From NCBI GenBank assembly GCA_021787565.1, contig JAJYLT010000027.1:1-50479 (forward strand): a DNA stretch of 50,479 nucleotides. Direction: 5' to 3'. The stretch is from Acidobacteriota bacterium. GTDB taxonomy: Bacteria > Acidobacteriota > UBA4820 > DSQY01. The position numbers were made by a program, and so were the translations under genes. A model generated the notes under the pieces. The model was given only the letters and a program-made list of their open reading frames with translations. It was not told the DNA's origin and made no database searches. The number at the start of each line of letters is the position of its first letter. Positions within the stretch are counted from its first letter, which is position 1. Shown in pieces: positions 24,535 through 33,816 of the stretch.

Positions 24535-25647
24535 ATGAAAATGCGCGTGGGCATTATCTTCGGTGGGCGGAGCGCGGAGCACGAGGTCTCCATCCAATCC
24601 GCGAAAAACATTTGCGAGGCGCTCGATCGCGAACGCTATGAGCCCGTTCTCCTGGGGGTCGACAAGGGGGGCGTGTGGCACATGGGGGCCGACTCCTCCA
24701 TGATCCTGAATGCCACCAACCCCAAGCTCATCGCCCTCAACAGGAGCGCCCCGGAGGTGGTCCCCCTGGAGAGGGAGGGCCAGGGGCTCGCCCTGGTCTC
24801 GCCCACCTCGGGAGCGCAGCTCGGAACCATCGACGTCTTCTTCCCTATCATGCACGGGACCTACGGCGAGGACGGGTCGCTGCAGGGGCTCCTCAGGCTG
24901 CTGAACGTCCCCTACGTAGGAGCCGACGTCCTGGGCTCCGCCGTCGGCATGGACAAGGACGTCATGAAGCGGCTCCTGCGCGAGGCGGCCCTGCCGGTCC
25001 CCCGGTTCATGGTGGTCCGCGCCCGCGAGTTGTCTCACTGCAATCTCGAGGCGCTGGCCGAGGACCTGGGAGGCTTCCCGCTCTTCGTCAAACCATGCAA
25101 CCTGGGCTCCTCCGTGGGCATCACCAAAGCCAAGGGGCCCGATCAGCTCCGCCCGGCCCTGGAAGAGGCATTGCGTTTCGACCGAAAGGCGCTGGTGGAG
25201 GAGGCCATCGAGGGCCGCGAGATCGAGTGCGCCGTCCTGGGCAACGACCAGCCGGAGGCCTCCTTGTGCGGCGAGGTGATCCCCACCCACGAGTTCTACT
25301 CTTACGAGGCCAAGTACATCGACGAGAACGGGGCGCGCCTGAAGTACCCCGCCGAACTGGACGGGGCCACGTCGGACAGGATCCGGGCACTTGCCGTGAA
25401 GGCCTTCACCGTCTTGGAGTGCGCCGGCATGGCCCGGGTGGACTTCTTCCTCGGCTCCGACGGCGTGGCCCTCATCAACGAGATCAACACCCTGCCCGGC
25501 TTCACGCGCATCAGCATGTACCCCAAGCTCTGGGAGGTGAGCGGGCTGCCCTATCCGCGGCTCCTGGACCGTCTCATCGAACTGGCCCTGGAGCGCCATC
25601 GAAAGGAGTCCACCCTCATGAGGCAGGCCTTCCCTGAACCCCGATGA
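24535..25647 (+). CDS. ddl: D-alanine--D-alanine ligase
   Basis: The 370-residue enzyme is a complete ATP-grasp D-Ala-D-Ala ligase. It opens with [22 protein letters not shown]. The lid and ATP site follow: [56 protein letters not shown] and [28 protein letters not shown] holds the tyrosine typical of true D-Ala-D-Ala ligases rather than D-lactate forms. The metal-binding end is [35 protein letters not shown]. It joins two D-alanines for peptidoglycan precursor synthesis in the cytoplasm. The sequence has the inserts of the longer DdlA type. GGGGAGA precedes the ATG at 24535. Confidence 0.96.
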   Translation: MKMRVGIIFGGRSAEHEVSIQSAKNICEALDRERYEPVLLGVDKGGVWHMGADSSMILNATNPKLIALNRSAPEVVPLEREGQGLALVSPTSGAQLGTIDVFFPIMHGTYGEDGSLQGLLRLLNVPYVGADVLGSAVGMDKDVMKRLLREAALPVPRFMVVRARELSHCNLEALAEDLGGFPLFVKPCNLGSSVGITKAKGPDQLRPALEEALRFDRKALVEEAIEGREIECAVLGNDQPEASLCGEVIPTHEFYSYEAKYIDENGARLKYPAELDGATSDRIRALAVKAFTVLECAGMARVDFFLGSDGVALINEINTLPGFTRISMYPKLWEVSGLPYPRLLDRLIELALERHRKESTLMRQAFPEPR

Positions 25648-25795
25648 ACGGCGCCGGAATGGGGTGGAAGGTCTTCCGCCTCCCCCGTGCCCCGTGGGCT
25701 TAATGGGACCTTTCGCCTACCCCCCAGAAGTAAGAGGGACCAGCCGGGTGTTAAGATGTCGATGCGGTGATCACCGCACCAGGAAGCGAGGTCCC

Positions 25796-27037
25796 ATGTC
25801 TGCTGGCGCCCGCAAGCGGTCGGTTCAGGTCAAGGTCGGCGATGTCCTGGTGGGAGGTGGCGCCCCGGTGGTGGTCCAGTCCATGACCAACACCGACACC
25901 GCCGACGTGGAATCCACCGCCCGCCAGTGTCTGGAACTGGCCCGCGCGGGTTCGGAGATGGTGCGCGTGACGGTGAACGTCCCCGAGGCCGCGGCGGCCG
26001 TTCCCGACATCAAGCGGCGGATGCTCGACGCCGGCGTCGGCGCGCCGCTGATCGGCGACTTCCACTACAACGGCCACCTGCTCCTCACCCAATTCCCGGA
26101 GTGCGCCAGGGTCCTCGACAAGTACCGGATCAATCCCGGCAACGTGGGTCACGGCAAAAAGCGGGACGAGCAGTTCGGCACCATCTGCAAGATCGCGGTG
26201 GACAACGGAAAGCCCGTCCGCATCGGGGTCAACGCCGGCTCCCTCAATCAGGAGCTGGTGACGGCCAAGATGCAGGAAAACACGGAGAGGACCCTCGGAA
26301 GAAGCTCGGAAGAGGTTCTGGGCGAGTGCATGGTCCTCTCCGCCCTCCAGTCCACCGAGCTCGCCCTGTCCTGCGGCCTGCGGAAGGATCAGATCATCAT
26401 CTCCTGCAAGAGCTCCAGGCCTGCCGAGCTGATCAGGATCTACAGGAACCTGGCGGCCAGGACCGATCAGCCGCTCCACCTGGGTCTCACGGAGGCGGGC
26501 ATGGGGACCAAGGGGCTCGTTTGGTCCGCCGCGGCGCTGGCCATTCTGCTCGAAGAGGGCATCGGAGACACCATACGGGTTTCGCTGACGCCCCATCCGG
26601 GCGGGGACCGGCGGGAGGAGGTCTACGCCTGTCTGGAGCTTCTTCAGTCCCTGGGGCTGCGCTCATTCGCGCCGAGCGTCACGGCCTGTCCGGGCTGCGG
26701 CCGCACCACCAGCTCCACCTTCCAGGAGCTGGCCCAGAGGATACAGGGCTACGTTCGTGACCGCATGCCCGATTGGAAGGTCCGCTACGAAGGGGTAGAG
26801 ACGCTGACCTTGGCGGTGATGGGCTGCATCGTGAACGGACCCGGCGAATCCAAGGCGTCCAACATCGGCATCAGCCTGCCCGGCACGGGGGAGACGCCCA
26901 AGTGCCCCGTCTTCATCGACGGCAAGCAGTTCACCACCCTTCACGGAACCTACGAGGAGCTGGCGCAGTCCTTCCAGAAGCTGGTGGACGACTACGTGGA
27001 GCAGAAGTTCCCCCTGAGAACGCCCGCCGCCACCTGA
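25796..27037 (+). CDS. ispG: 4-hydroxy-3-methylbut-2-en-1-yl diphosphate synthase
   Basis: The 413-residue protein is IspG (GcpE), the 4Fe-4S enzyme that converts MEcPP to HMBPP in the MEP isoprenoid pathway. Visible features are [17 protein letters not shown] at the N-terminus of the TIM barrel, [66 protein letters not shown] and [14 protein letters not shown]. The cluster cysteines sit in ACPGCGR and [13 protein letters not shown] chose the ATG at 25796 with GAGG upstream; the frame is open to 25664 but that extension reads as non-coding. It follows ddl by about 150 bases, so two envelope-precursor genes are neighbours. Confidence 0.96.
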   Translation: MSAGARKRSVQVKVGDVLVGGGAPVVVQSMTNTDTADVESTARQCLELARAGSEMVRVTVNVPEAAAAVPDIKRRMLDAGVGAPLIGDFHYNGHLLLTQFPECARVLDKYRINPGNVGHGKKRDEQFGTICKIAVDNGKPVRIGVNAGSLNQELVTAKMQENTERTLGRSSEEVLGECMVLSALQSTELALSCGLRKDQIIISCKSSRPAELIRIYRNLAARTDQPLHLGLTEAGMGTKGLVWSAAALAILLEEGIGDTIRVSLTPHPGGDRREEVYACLELLQSLGLRSFAPSVTACPGCGRTTSSTFQELAQRIQGYVRDRMPDWKVRYEGVETLTLAVMGCIVNGPGESKASNIGISLPGTGETPKCPVFIDGKQFTTLHGTYEELAQSFQKLVDDYVEQKFPLRTPAAT

Positions 27038-27073
27038 GCCGGCCGCCGGGCTAGGAGCCCCCCATTCTCCGCG

Positions 27074-27778
27074 CTACATCCCGTCCATCGGCCCGGAGTC
27101 CGGAGGGGACGCGCCACCTCGACCACCCAGCCAGCCCTTCCGCCAAAAAAATAGGAGCATGCCCCCCGCCATCAGGGCCATAACCCCGATGGCAAAGGGG
27201 TATCCGTAGCGCCACCGGAGCTCGGGCATGTTCCACCGCGAAGCCTCCGTGCTGAAGTTCATGCCGTAGATGCTCGCGATGAAACTGAGCGGGATGAAGA
27301 TCGTGGCGATGATGGTGAGGACCTTCATCACCTCGTTCATGCGGTTGCTCACGCTGGAGAGGTAGACGTCCATCATGCCCGATGCCATCTCCCGGTAGGT
27401 CTCGATGAGATCGACGATCTGCACGGTGATGAAATCGTAGGCCCCGTAGTGCTCGACCTTGGAGCGCTGGTGGACGTTCACCACGTCCTCCAGGGCCAGC
27501 ATGTGCAGCCCGAAGGATTCGCCGATCTGCTGGACCGTCTTGAGGTCGCCGAGGCCGGTGACGTTGACCCAGGTCACCGGCCAATTCTCCAGACTGGCCG
27601 GAAGGGAGGAGGGCGCATCCCCCTCCTTCTCCCGCAGCTCGTCCGGGCCGTACGACATCACGCGGAGGTGAGAGGGGGCAGCCTCCGGGTCCGCTATGAG
27701 GGTTCCCGGAGGGGCCCCCGGCGGTGCCCTTCGCTTGAGGTGGTGACGCCGCGATTTGCGCCCGTGCGATTTGCTCAT
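27074..27778 (-). CDS. corA: CorA-type Mg2+/Co2+ transporter with internal deletion
   Basis: The product has 234 residues against about 320-370 for normal CorA. The N-terminal part is ordinary: GTLIADPEAAPSHLRVMSYGPDEL, NWPVTWVNVTGLGDLKTVQQIGESFGLHMLALEDVVNVHQRSKVEHYGAYDF (to about residue 116). It then jumps directly to IVDLIETYREMASGMMDVYLSSVSNRMNEVMKVLTIIATIFIPLSF, the end of the long helix and first membrane segment. YGMNF (residues 171-175) and the second membrane helix are intact. About 140 residues of the cytosolic domain and stalk are therefore absent, yet the frame is open. GGAGG precedes the ATG at 27778. Channel activity is doubtful; a sequence error or a true deletion are both possible. 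Confidence 0.8.
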   Translation of the reverse strand: MSKSHGRKSRRHHLKRRAPPGAPPGTLIADPEAAPSHLRVMSYGPDELREKEGDAPSSLPASLENWPVTWVNVTGLGDLKTVQQIGESFGLHMLALEDVVNVHQRSKVEHYGAYDFITVQIVDLIETYREMASGMMDVYLSSVSNRMNEVMKVLTIIATIFIPLSFIASIYGMNFSTEASRWNMPELRWRYGYPFAIGVMALMAGGMLLFFWRKGWLGGRGGASPPDSGPMDGM

Positions 27779-27855
27779 CTTCAGGCCTCCGCTTCGAGCC
27801 GTCCTCCGCATTCTTGACCCCGGCCGCCTTGTGGATCTGTCTTTATTCTACCGCA

Positions 27856-27933
27856 TGCCTGTCCAAGATAGACCACCTTGGCGGCTCCGAACCGCGGCTG
27901 GGGCTGGGCCGCGCCTTTGGCGCGGCGCCGGGG
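27856..27933 (+). repeat. Dispersed 78-bp repeat, copy 2
   Basis: This copy matches 23167-23244 in the same orientation with six differences (two at GACCAC/GACCGT, the rest single). It keeps the hairpin CCGCGCCTTTGGCGCGG. It lies in the spacer between corA and the arn operon. Confidence 0.88.
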
Positions 27934-28107
27934 CCAGAATGGCGGGATCCCCTGCCAGCGGCCCCCTGCGGGCTTGCCACGGGATGACGCGGGTACGGGG
28001 CGGCGGGAGGCAAGGCGAGCTCCTCGAACGCCCGCGATACCTTGCCTCTGGCCTACCCGCATCTTCATGGTTCACCTAGTGCGGCCACGAGGGAGGACGG
28101 CGGGCGA

Positions 28108-28137
28108 TTGTCAGGGCACCCTCCGAACAGGTAAAGT
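28108..28137 (+). promoter_or_regulatory. Possible promoter of the arn operon
   Basis: TTGTCA at 28108-28113 differs from the -35 consensus at one position. TAAAGT at 28132-28137, 18 bases on, is a moderate -10 box. The predicted transcript would have a leader of about 85 bases before the first operon gene. No direct-repeat PhoP- or PmrA-like box was recognised. Confidence 0.4.
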
Positions 28138-28229
28138 GAAGCGAGCGGTACCTTCCGCCCAGGAGTGCTCCCCGTCCATCCGTCGGGGGTGTTGGGGGGA
28201 CCGCCCTCTGGCTAGGGAGCGAGGACGGC

Positions 28230-29954
28230 ATGCCGGACGACAGGAAATCGCTGGAGGGGGGTGGATGGGCGCGCCCCGTCAGGCTCATCGTCGGGGCTCT
28301 CCTGCTCATGCTGTACTTCGCGGCCCTGGGACGCCCGCCCCTCCTCGAACCCGACGAGGGGCGTTACACGGAGATTCCCAGGGAGATGCTGGCGAGGCAC
28401 GACTTCGTTACGCCCCACCTCGACGGCGTGCTCTACTTCGAAAAGCCGCCCCTCTATTACTGGCTGAATGCCCTCTCCATCCGTCTGTTCGGGATCAACG
28501 AATTCTCGAGCCGGTTCTGGAGCGCCGCCTTCGGCCTCCTCGGCCTGGGCCTAGCTTACCTCCTGGGGCGCAGATGCGGAGGACGGGCCGTCGGCGCGTG
28601 GTCCGCCCTGATTTTGGCCACTTCCCTCCTCTATCTGGCCCTGGCCCACCTCGCCATCATCGACATGACCCTCACCTTCTTCTTTAGCCTGACCATGACC
28701 TGCTTCTGGCTGGCCTGGGAGGCCGCGGGGGGCTGGAAAGAGCGGCTTCTCTGGTACGGCATGTTCCTGGGAGCGGCTCTCACCGTCCTGAGCAAGGGGC
28801 TCATGGGGATCGCGCTGCCGGGGGCCATCGCCTTTCTGACGATCCTGTTCACCTCGGGCTGGGCCGTCCTGAAGCGGGTGCCGTGGGTCAGCGGAACCCT
28901 TCTCTTCCTCGCCGTGGCCCTTCCCTGGCACGTGCTGGCCCAGATCAGGAACCCCGACTTCTTCAGCATCTACATCGTACGCGAGCACTTCCTCCGCTAC
29001 CTGACTCCCGTTTCCGACCGGCAGGAGCCCTTCTGGTTCTTCCTGCCCGTCATCGTCCTGGGGCTCCTGCCCTGGTCCGGTCTGCTGCTGGGGGTTCCAT
29101 CTCTCCTCGGCGGCCTGCCCCTCCGCCGTGCGCTCCGGGAGCGCCGGGCAGTCGTTTTCCTCCTCTGCTGGGCGGGATTCCTGATCCTCTTCTTTTCGGC
29201 CTCCCAGTCCAAGCTCATCCCGTATGTCCTGCCGGCCTTTTCTCCATTGGCCGTGCTGGCGGCCATGGTCCTCCTCCATCCGGACGGAATTTCCAGTCTC
29301 TGGGCCAGACTGGAGACCGCCGGAATCCTGCTGGGGTGCCTGCTCGTCGTAGTCCTGGGTGGAGCCTTGGCGGTGGCGGGGGCAGGCCGCGTTCCCGCCC
29401 TTGATCCCGACGGGCGCCTCCATCCCCTCCTCCTGGCCTTCGGGGGTCTGACCGTGCTGGCCTCGATTCTGGCGGCGATCACCTGGATTCGGACATCCCA
29501 CGCCAGTGCCCGGGCTTGGAGCCTGCTCGCGGCGGGCGCCCTTCTCTTCGCCGCGATCTGGGCCGCGGCGCCCCAGGTGGCACTGGGGAGGAGCTCCAAG
29601 GCCTTCGTTCCCTACCTGGAGGCCCACTTGCGGCCGGGAGACCGCCTGTTCTCCTTCAACTATTATCCCCAGACATTGCCGGCTTATCTTCATCGGTTGA
29701 TGGACGTGGCCGATTTTCAGGGCGAGTTGGCCTTCGGCATCTCGCAGCTCCCGCCGGCGGTGCGGAGAGAGCGCTTCCCGGACGCCGCGCAGTTCAAGAA
29801 GATCTGGAATTCGGGAGGGAGAGTCTACCTCGTGACGGACCACGAATCGCTCCCCAAAATGAGAACGGACGGCCTTGGCCATGCGACGGTGCTGGAAGTG
29901 CAGCGGACGCTCCTCCTGCTGACTAACCATCCGGAAGGTCAGGGGAATGGCTGA
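28230..29954 (+). CDS. ArnT-like glycosyltransferase family 39 membrane protein
   Basis: The 574-residue protein has a dozen or so hydrophobic helices. The GT39/ArnT signature is in the first periplasmic loop: PPLLEPDEGRYTEIPREMLARHDFVTPHLDGVLYFEKPPLYYWL, with the acidic Asp-Glu pair of the catalytic site and EKPPLYYW. A conserved KGL motif follows (VLSKGLMGIALPG). A C-terminal soluble domain (from about residue 480) ends the chain. ArnT moves L-Ara4N from undecaprenyl phosphate to lipid A on the outer face of the inner membrane. It is the first gene of the operon, and its stop overlaps the next gene by eight bases. Which of the two GT39 proteins acts on lipid A is not clear. Confidence 0.88.
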   Translation: MPDDRKSLEGGGWARPVRLIVGALLLMLYFAALGRPPLLEPDEGRYTEIPREMLARHDFVTPHLDGVLYFEKPPLYYWLNALSIRLFGINEFSSRFWSAAFGLLGLGLAYLLGRRCGGRAVGAWSALILATSLLYLALAHLAIIDMTLTFFFSLTMTCFWLAWEAAGGWKERLLWYGMFLGAALTVLSKGLMGIALPGAIAFLTILFTSGWAVLKRVPWVSGTLLFLAVALPWHVLAQIRNPDFFSIYIVREHFLRYLTPVSDRQEPFWFFLPVIVLGLLPWSGLLLGVPSLLGGLPLRRALRERRAVVFLLCWAGFLILFFSASQSKLIPYVLPAFSPLAVLAAMVLLHPDGISSLWARLETAGILLGCLLVVVLGGALAVAGAGRVPALDPDGRLHPLLLAFGGLTVLASILAAITWIRTSHASARAWSLLAAGALLFAAIWAAAPQVALGRSSKAFVPYLEAHLRPGDRLFSFNYYPQTLPAYLHRLMDVADFQGELAFGISQLPPAVRRERFPDAAQFKKIWNSGGRVYLVTDHESLPKMRTDGLGHATVLEVQRTLLLLTNHPEGQGNG

Positions 29955-31656
29955 GTCCGCCGACTGTATCAGGACGGCCCCCTCTCGCCGGACGCTGATC
30001 CTGGCCGGACTCCTGCTGGCCGCCCTAGCATGCCTGGGACTGAACCGGGACCTCTGGACGCCGGACGAGCCTCGCGAAGCCGAGATGATCAGGGAGATGT
30101 ACCTCTCCCCCTCCCTGATTCCCACGCTGGACTTGTCTCCCTTCTATGAGAAGCCGCCCGTCTACTATTGGTTAGGTGCGACCCTGTTCGCCGCGACGGG
30201 CGGAGCCTCTATCTGGGCCGCCCGCCTTCTCAGCGCGCTTGCGGGCCTGCTCACCCTGTGGGTCCTCTACCGCTGGGGCCTGCGCGCCGGCTCTTCTGCC
30301 CTGGGGCTGACTTCGGCGGTCCTGTTCGCCACCAGTTCCGTTTTTCTTTACGCCACCCACTGGATCATCCTGGACCCGCTGCTCATGCTGTGGATGACCC
30401 TGGCCGCGTGGGCAGGCTACGAGGTGGTCGCCGGCGGGCGGACCCGGTACCTGGTGCTCTTTTACGGCGCCTTGTTGCTGGCCCTCTGGACGAAGGGGCT
30501 CGTGGGGCCGGTCCTCCTGGGCGTCGGGCTCGTGCTGTACTTCGTTCTCGATCGGCGCAGGAAACCCTGGCGAGCTTTCCGGCCCTTATGGGGGGGCCTG
30601 GTCTCCCTGGCCGGCCTCGCCGCCCTGGCGAGCGCCATCACGCTGGCCGGGGGAACGAAGGCGCTCTACCAGTGGGCATGGGTCAACCACGTGGACCGCT
30701 TTCTCCACCCCGTGGGCACGGGCCACGCCCAACCCCTGCTGTACTACACCTGGACCCTGGCCCTGGCGGTTCTGCCCTGGCTGGTACCCCTATTCATGGT
30801 GTTCCGGCCCGCCTTCTGGCGGGGGCGCTTCGAGGGGGCATCTGACGCTTCACCCTCCACTCTCAACCCCCCGCCCTTCCCATCCGGACTATCCGGAGGG
30901 GAACCCGACGGCACCCGCCCGCTTCCGGACCCCGCCGTCTACGCCGCGGCCCTCGTCGTGGGCGGGTTGTTCATCCTGAGCCTTGCCTCCACGAAGCGCG
31001 AGATCTATCTCCTTCCGGTGCTCCCTCCACTCTTTCTTCTCATGGGCTGGCAGGCGGAAGAGCTCGTGGCGAAGGCCGCGCCTCCCCATGCCAGGGGCGG
31101 CGCATTGCTCTGGCTCCAGGCGGCCGTGATGATCATCTGGGCTGTGGCCCTGCCGGCCGCGCTGCTCCTTTACGGCCACGGTGGGCGCGCAGTTCCCCTG
31201 CTCCTGTTGGCCGCGGGACTGGTCTGCTCGATCGGGCTCCTGCTGTCGGCGCGCCGAGGGAGGAGACACATTCGAGGCTGGGCCTCGGCCTGCGCGGGGG
31301 CATTCTGCCTGGCGCTCTTTTTCGGCGCGGTCCCCGTCATCGCCGTGCAGAAGAATATGACCTTCTTTGTGCAACGGCTGGATGGCCATTTCCCGGCGGG
31401 AGCCCCCGTCTACGCGCTTGGTGCGGATGAAACGCTTCGTGGTATCATCCCGTTCGTGACGGGGAGGCGGGTGATCGCCCTGCCGGACGACTATTTGAGC
31501 GAGATCGAGCCCGGTCTCCACAGGCCCGCCGACCTCCTGGTCCAAGGCCAGGACCCGCATCAGGAGCAAACGCTCGGCCGGGAAGGGTACAGCCTCGTGG
31601 AGTCGCACACCTTCGGCCGGAACCGCACCATCGCCCTCTGGAGCCGGCCGCACTGA
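29947..31656 (+). CDS. Second ArnT-like glycosyltransferase family 39 protein
   Basis: The 569-residue membrane protein shares the plan of its upstream neighbour. The catalytic loop reads RDLWTPDEPREAEMIREMYLSP with EKPPVYYWLGATL. About 12 hydrophobic helices follow, LALWTKGLVGPVLLG corresponds to the KGL motif, and a soluble C-terminal region begins near residue 475. A Pro/Ser-rich insert (SPSTLNPPPFPSGLSGGEPDG, roughly residues 300-320) sits in a loop and looks lineage-specific. The gene overlaps the upstream GT39 gene by eight bases. Having two dissimilar GT39 genes may mean two acceptor sites or two sugars. It could also be a glycosyltransferase unrelated to lipid A. Confidence 0.85.
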   Translation: MAESADCIRTAPSRRTLILAGLLLAALACLGLNRDLWTPDEPREAEMIREMYLSPSLIPTLDLSPFYEKPPVYYWLGATLFAATGGASIWAARLLSALAGLLTLWVLYRWGLRAGSSALGLTSAVLFATSSVFLYATHWIILDPLLMLWMTLAAWAGYEVVAGGRTRYLVLFYGALLLALWTKGLVGPVLLGVGLVLYFVLDRRRKPWRAFRPLWGGLVSLAGLAALASAITLAGGTKALYQWAWVNHVDRFLHPVGTGHAQPLLYYTWTLALAVLPWLVPLFMVFRPAFWRGRFEGASDASPSTLNPPPFPSGLSGGEPDGTRPLPDPAVYAAALVVGGLFILSLASTKREIYLLPVLPPLFLLMGWQAEELVAKAAPPHARGGALLWLQAAVMIIWAVALPAALLLYGHGGRAVPLLLLAAGLVCSIGLLLSARRGRRHIRGWASACAGAFCLALFFGAVPVIAVQKNMTFFVQRLDGHFPAGAPVYALGADETLRGIIPFVTGRRVIALPDDYLSEIEPGLHRPADLLVQGQDPHQEQTLGREGYSLVESHTFGRNRTIALWSRPH

Positions 31657-31676
31657 GAGTCAAGGAGAATCGGCTT

Positions 31677-32852
31677 ATGAGCACCTCCTTCCAGAAACGA
31701 CCCGATTTCCTCCCCTTTTCGCGCCCAACCATCCGCCAGGCCGAGATCGACGAGGTCGTGGACACCCTCCGCTCCGGCTGGATCACCACGGGACCGAAGG
31801 CCCAGCGTTTCGAAGAGGAGTTCGCCCGCTTCACGGGTTTCCCCATCGCCCTGGCCCTCTCCTCGGCCACCGCGGGCCTGCACATCGGACTCATGGCCCT
31901 GGGGCTCAAACCCGGCGACGAGGTCATCACCACGCCCATGACCTGGGTCGCCACCGTGAACATGATCGAAGCCTTGGGAGGCCGGCCCGTCTTCGTGGAC
32001 ATCCACCGCGACACGCTTCAGATCGATGAGGAGCAAGTGGCCGCCGCGGTGACGCCCCGCACCGTGGGCATCCTGCCGGTCCACTTCGGCGGCGCCCCCT
32101 GCCACATGGACCCGCTTCTCGAAACCGCTCGAAAGCACGGCCTCTGGATCTTCGAGGACGCCGCCCACGGCGTGGGGACCCACTACAAGGGCCAGCACGT
32201 CGGCTGCTTCGACCGGCTGGGCGTCTTCTCCTTCCATCCGATCAAGAACATGACCACGGGCGAAGGGGGCGTGCTCGTGCTCAAGGACGAGGAGCTGGCG
32301 AGGACCCTGCGCGCCCTCCGCTTCCACGGGCTGGAGAAGCAGGCCTGGAACCGCTACGCGGAAGGCGGCTCGCCCCAGGTCGAGGTGACACGGGTGGGAT
32401 TCAAGTACAACTTCATGGACCTCCAGGCGGCCCTCGGCCTTCCCCAACTCGCCTCGGTGGAGGAGTTCAACGCCCGCCGCATCGAGCTCGCTGCGCTCTA
32501 CCAGGAGCTCTTCGCCGAGGTGGAGGAGATCCAGAGGCCGGCGCTTCCCGCCTATCCGCACCGGGCCACCTGGCACCTGTACGCCGTCCGGGTCACGGAA
32601 AAGGCGGGGATGAGCCGGGACGCCTTCATCGCCGAGCTGAAAGCGCGCAACGTCGGCACGGGCATCCACTTCAAGGCCGTCCACGAGCAGCCCTACTACC
32701 AGCAGAAATACCCCGGGCTGGCGTCCACACTGCCGCACGCCTCCTGGTCCTCGGAGCGCATCTGCTCGTTGCCTCTCTTTCCGGCCATGAGCGAGGAGGA
32801 CGCGCGCTACGTCGTGGCCGCGGTGAAGGACGTCTTGGCCCGGCGTTCCTAG
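31677..32852 (+). CDS. arnB: UDP-4-amino-4-deoxy-L-arabinose aminotransferase
   Basis: The 391-residue protein is a DegT/DnrJ/EryC1/StrS-type PLP enzyme close to ArnB. It begins FLPFSRPTIRQAEIDEVVDTLRSGWITTGPK, typical of ArnB. Further blocks are ALSSATAGLHIGLMALG, GDEVITTPMTWVATVN, WIFEDAAHGVGTHYKG and FSFHPIKNMTTGEGG, in which Lys190 is the expected PLP anchor. GIHFKAVHEQPYYQQKY lies near the C-terminus. ArnB transfers an amino group from glutamate to UDP-4-keto-pentose, giving UDP-L-Ara4N in the cytoplasm. It starts 20 bases after the second GT39 gene, and arnC follows 10 bases later. The operon context makes the assignment firm. Confidence 0.95.
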   Translation: MSTSFQKRPDFLPFSRPTIRQAEIDEVVDTLRSGWITTGPKAQRFEEEFARFTGFPIALALSSATAGLHIGLMALGLKPGDEVITTPMTWVATVNMIEALGGRPVFVDIHRDTLQIDEEQVAAAVTPRTVGILPVHFGGAPCHMDPLLETARKHGLWIFEDAAHGVGTHYKGQHVGCFDRLGVFSFHPIKNMTTGEGGVLVLKDEELARTLRALRFHGLEKQAWNRYAEGGSPQVEVTRVGFKYNFMDLQAALGLPQLASVEEFNARRIELAALYQELFAEVEEIQRPALPAYPHRATWHLYAVRVTEKAGMSRDAFIAELKARNVGTGIHFKAVHEQPYYQQKYPGLASTLPHASWSSERICSLPLFPAMSEEDARYVVAAVKDVLARRS

Positions 32853-32862
32853 GGGCGAGAGC

Positions 32863-33816
32863 ATGCCGGAACCCTATATCTCGGTCGTCATACCGGTCTA
32901 CAACGAGGAGGAGAACCTCCCGGAGCTCCTCGGGCGCCTGAAGGCCTCCCTGCAGGCCATCGGAAAGCCCTTCGAGGTGATCCTCGTCAACGACGGCAGC
33001 CGAGATCGCTCGCTGGAAATCCTGCGGGAGGCGGCCGGCCGGGATCCCCACCTCGTGGTGGTGGACTTCAACCGCAACTACGGCCAGCACGCCGCCGTCT
33101 TCGCCGGCTTCGAGGCGAGCCGGGGCGAGATCATCGTCACCCTGGACGCGGATCTCCAGAACCCGCCCGAGGAGATCGCCAAGCTCGTGGCCAAGATGGA
33201 GGAGGGCTACGACGTCGTGGGCTCGATCCGGGTGCAGCGCCAGGACTCGCTTTTTCGCAGAATGGCCTCCAGGCTCATCAACCGCGTCACCTCCATGGCC
33301 ACGGGGGTCCAGCTCCACGATTACGGCTGCATGCTGAGGGCCTACCGGCGCGGCGTCGTCAAGACCCTGTGCGCCTCCAAGGAGATCTCGACCTTCATCC
33401 CCGTGTTGGCGGACATGTTCGCAGGGCGGGTGACGGAGATCCCGGTAGCCCACGCCGAGAGGCTCCGGGGAGAGAGCAAGTACAGCTTCTTCAAGCTGAT
33501 CCGGCTTCAGTTCGACCTCATGACCTCCTTCAGCCTCCTCCCCCTGCGCGCTACCATGACCGTGGGGGTGCTCACGGCCATCCTCTCCATGGCGGTGGCT
33601 GTAGTCCTGATCGCCGGCCGCCTCATCATGGGCCGGGATTGGGCGGTGAGCGGCGTCTTTACCCTCTTCGCCGCCCTCTTCTTCTTCATGGGCGTCCTCC
33701 TCTTTGGGATCGGCCTTCTCGGAGAATACGTGGGCCGCATCTACATGGAGGTCCGCAAGCGCCCGCGGTACGTCGTCCGGCAGGTCATCGGCCGGGAGCC
33801 GGAGGCGAAGCCATGA
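32863..33816 (+). CDS. arnC: Undecaprenyl-phosphate 4-deoxy-4-formamido-L-arabinose transferase
   Basis: The 317-residue protein has a GT2 domain followed by two membrane helices, the ArnC/DPM1-like plan. SVVIPVYNEEENLPELLGRL starts the nucleotide-sugar fold; EVILVNDGSRDRSLEIL and IIVTLDADLQNPPEEI carry the acidic metal-binding residues. HDYGCMLRAYRRGVV and RLRGESKYSFFKLIRL are typical of ArnC. Membrane helices lie at about residues 225-255 and 260-290 (GVLTAILSMAVAVVLIAG, FTLFAALFFFMGVLLFGIG). It loads formyl-L-Ara4N onto undecaprenyl phosphate at the inner membrane. Its TGA overlaps the ATG of the formyltransferase gene by four bases. Confidence 0.94.
   Translation: MPEPYISVVIPVYNEEENLPELLGRLKASLQAIGKPFEVILVNDGSRDRSLEILREAAGRDPHLVVVDFNRNYGQHAAVFAGFEASRGEIIVTLDADLQNPPEEIAKLVAKMEEGYDVVGSIRVQRQDSLFRRMASRLINRVTSMATGVQLHDYGCMLRAYRRGVVKTLCASKEISTFIPVLADMFAGRVTEIPVAHAERLRGESKYSFFKLIRLQFDLMTSFSLLPLRATMTVGVLTAILSMAVAVVLIAGRLIMGRDWAVSGVFTLFAALFFFMGVLLFGIGLLGEYVGRIYMEVRKRPRYVVRQVIGREPEAKP

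Larger units (their letters stand above)
27779..28229. other. Gene-free spacer before the arn operon, with 78-bp repeat
   Basis: This 451-base interval separates divergent corA and the arn operon. It contains the second 78-bp repeat (27856-27933) and a possible promoter at 28108-28137, both listed separately. No gene is supported. Confidence 0.6.
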
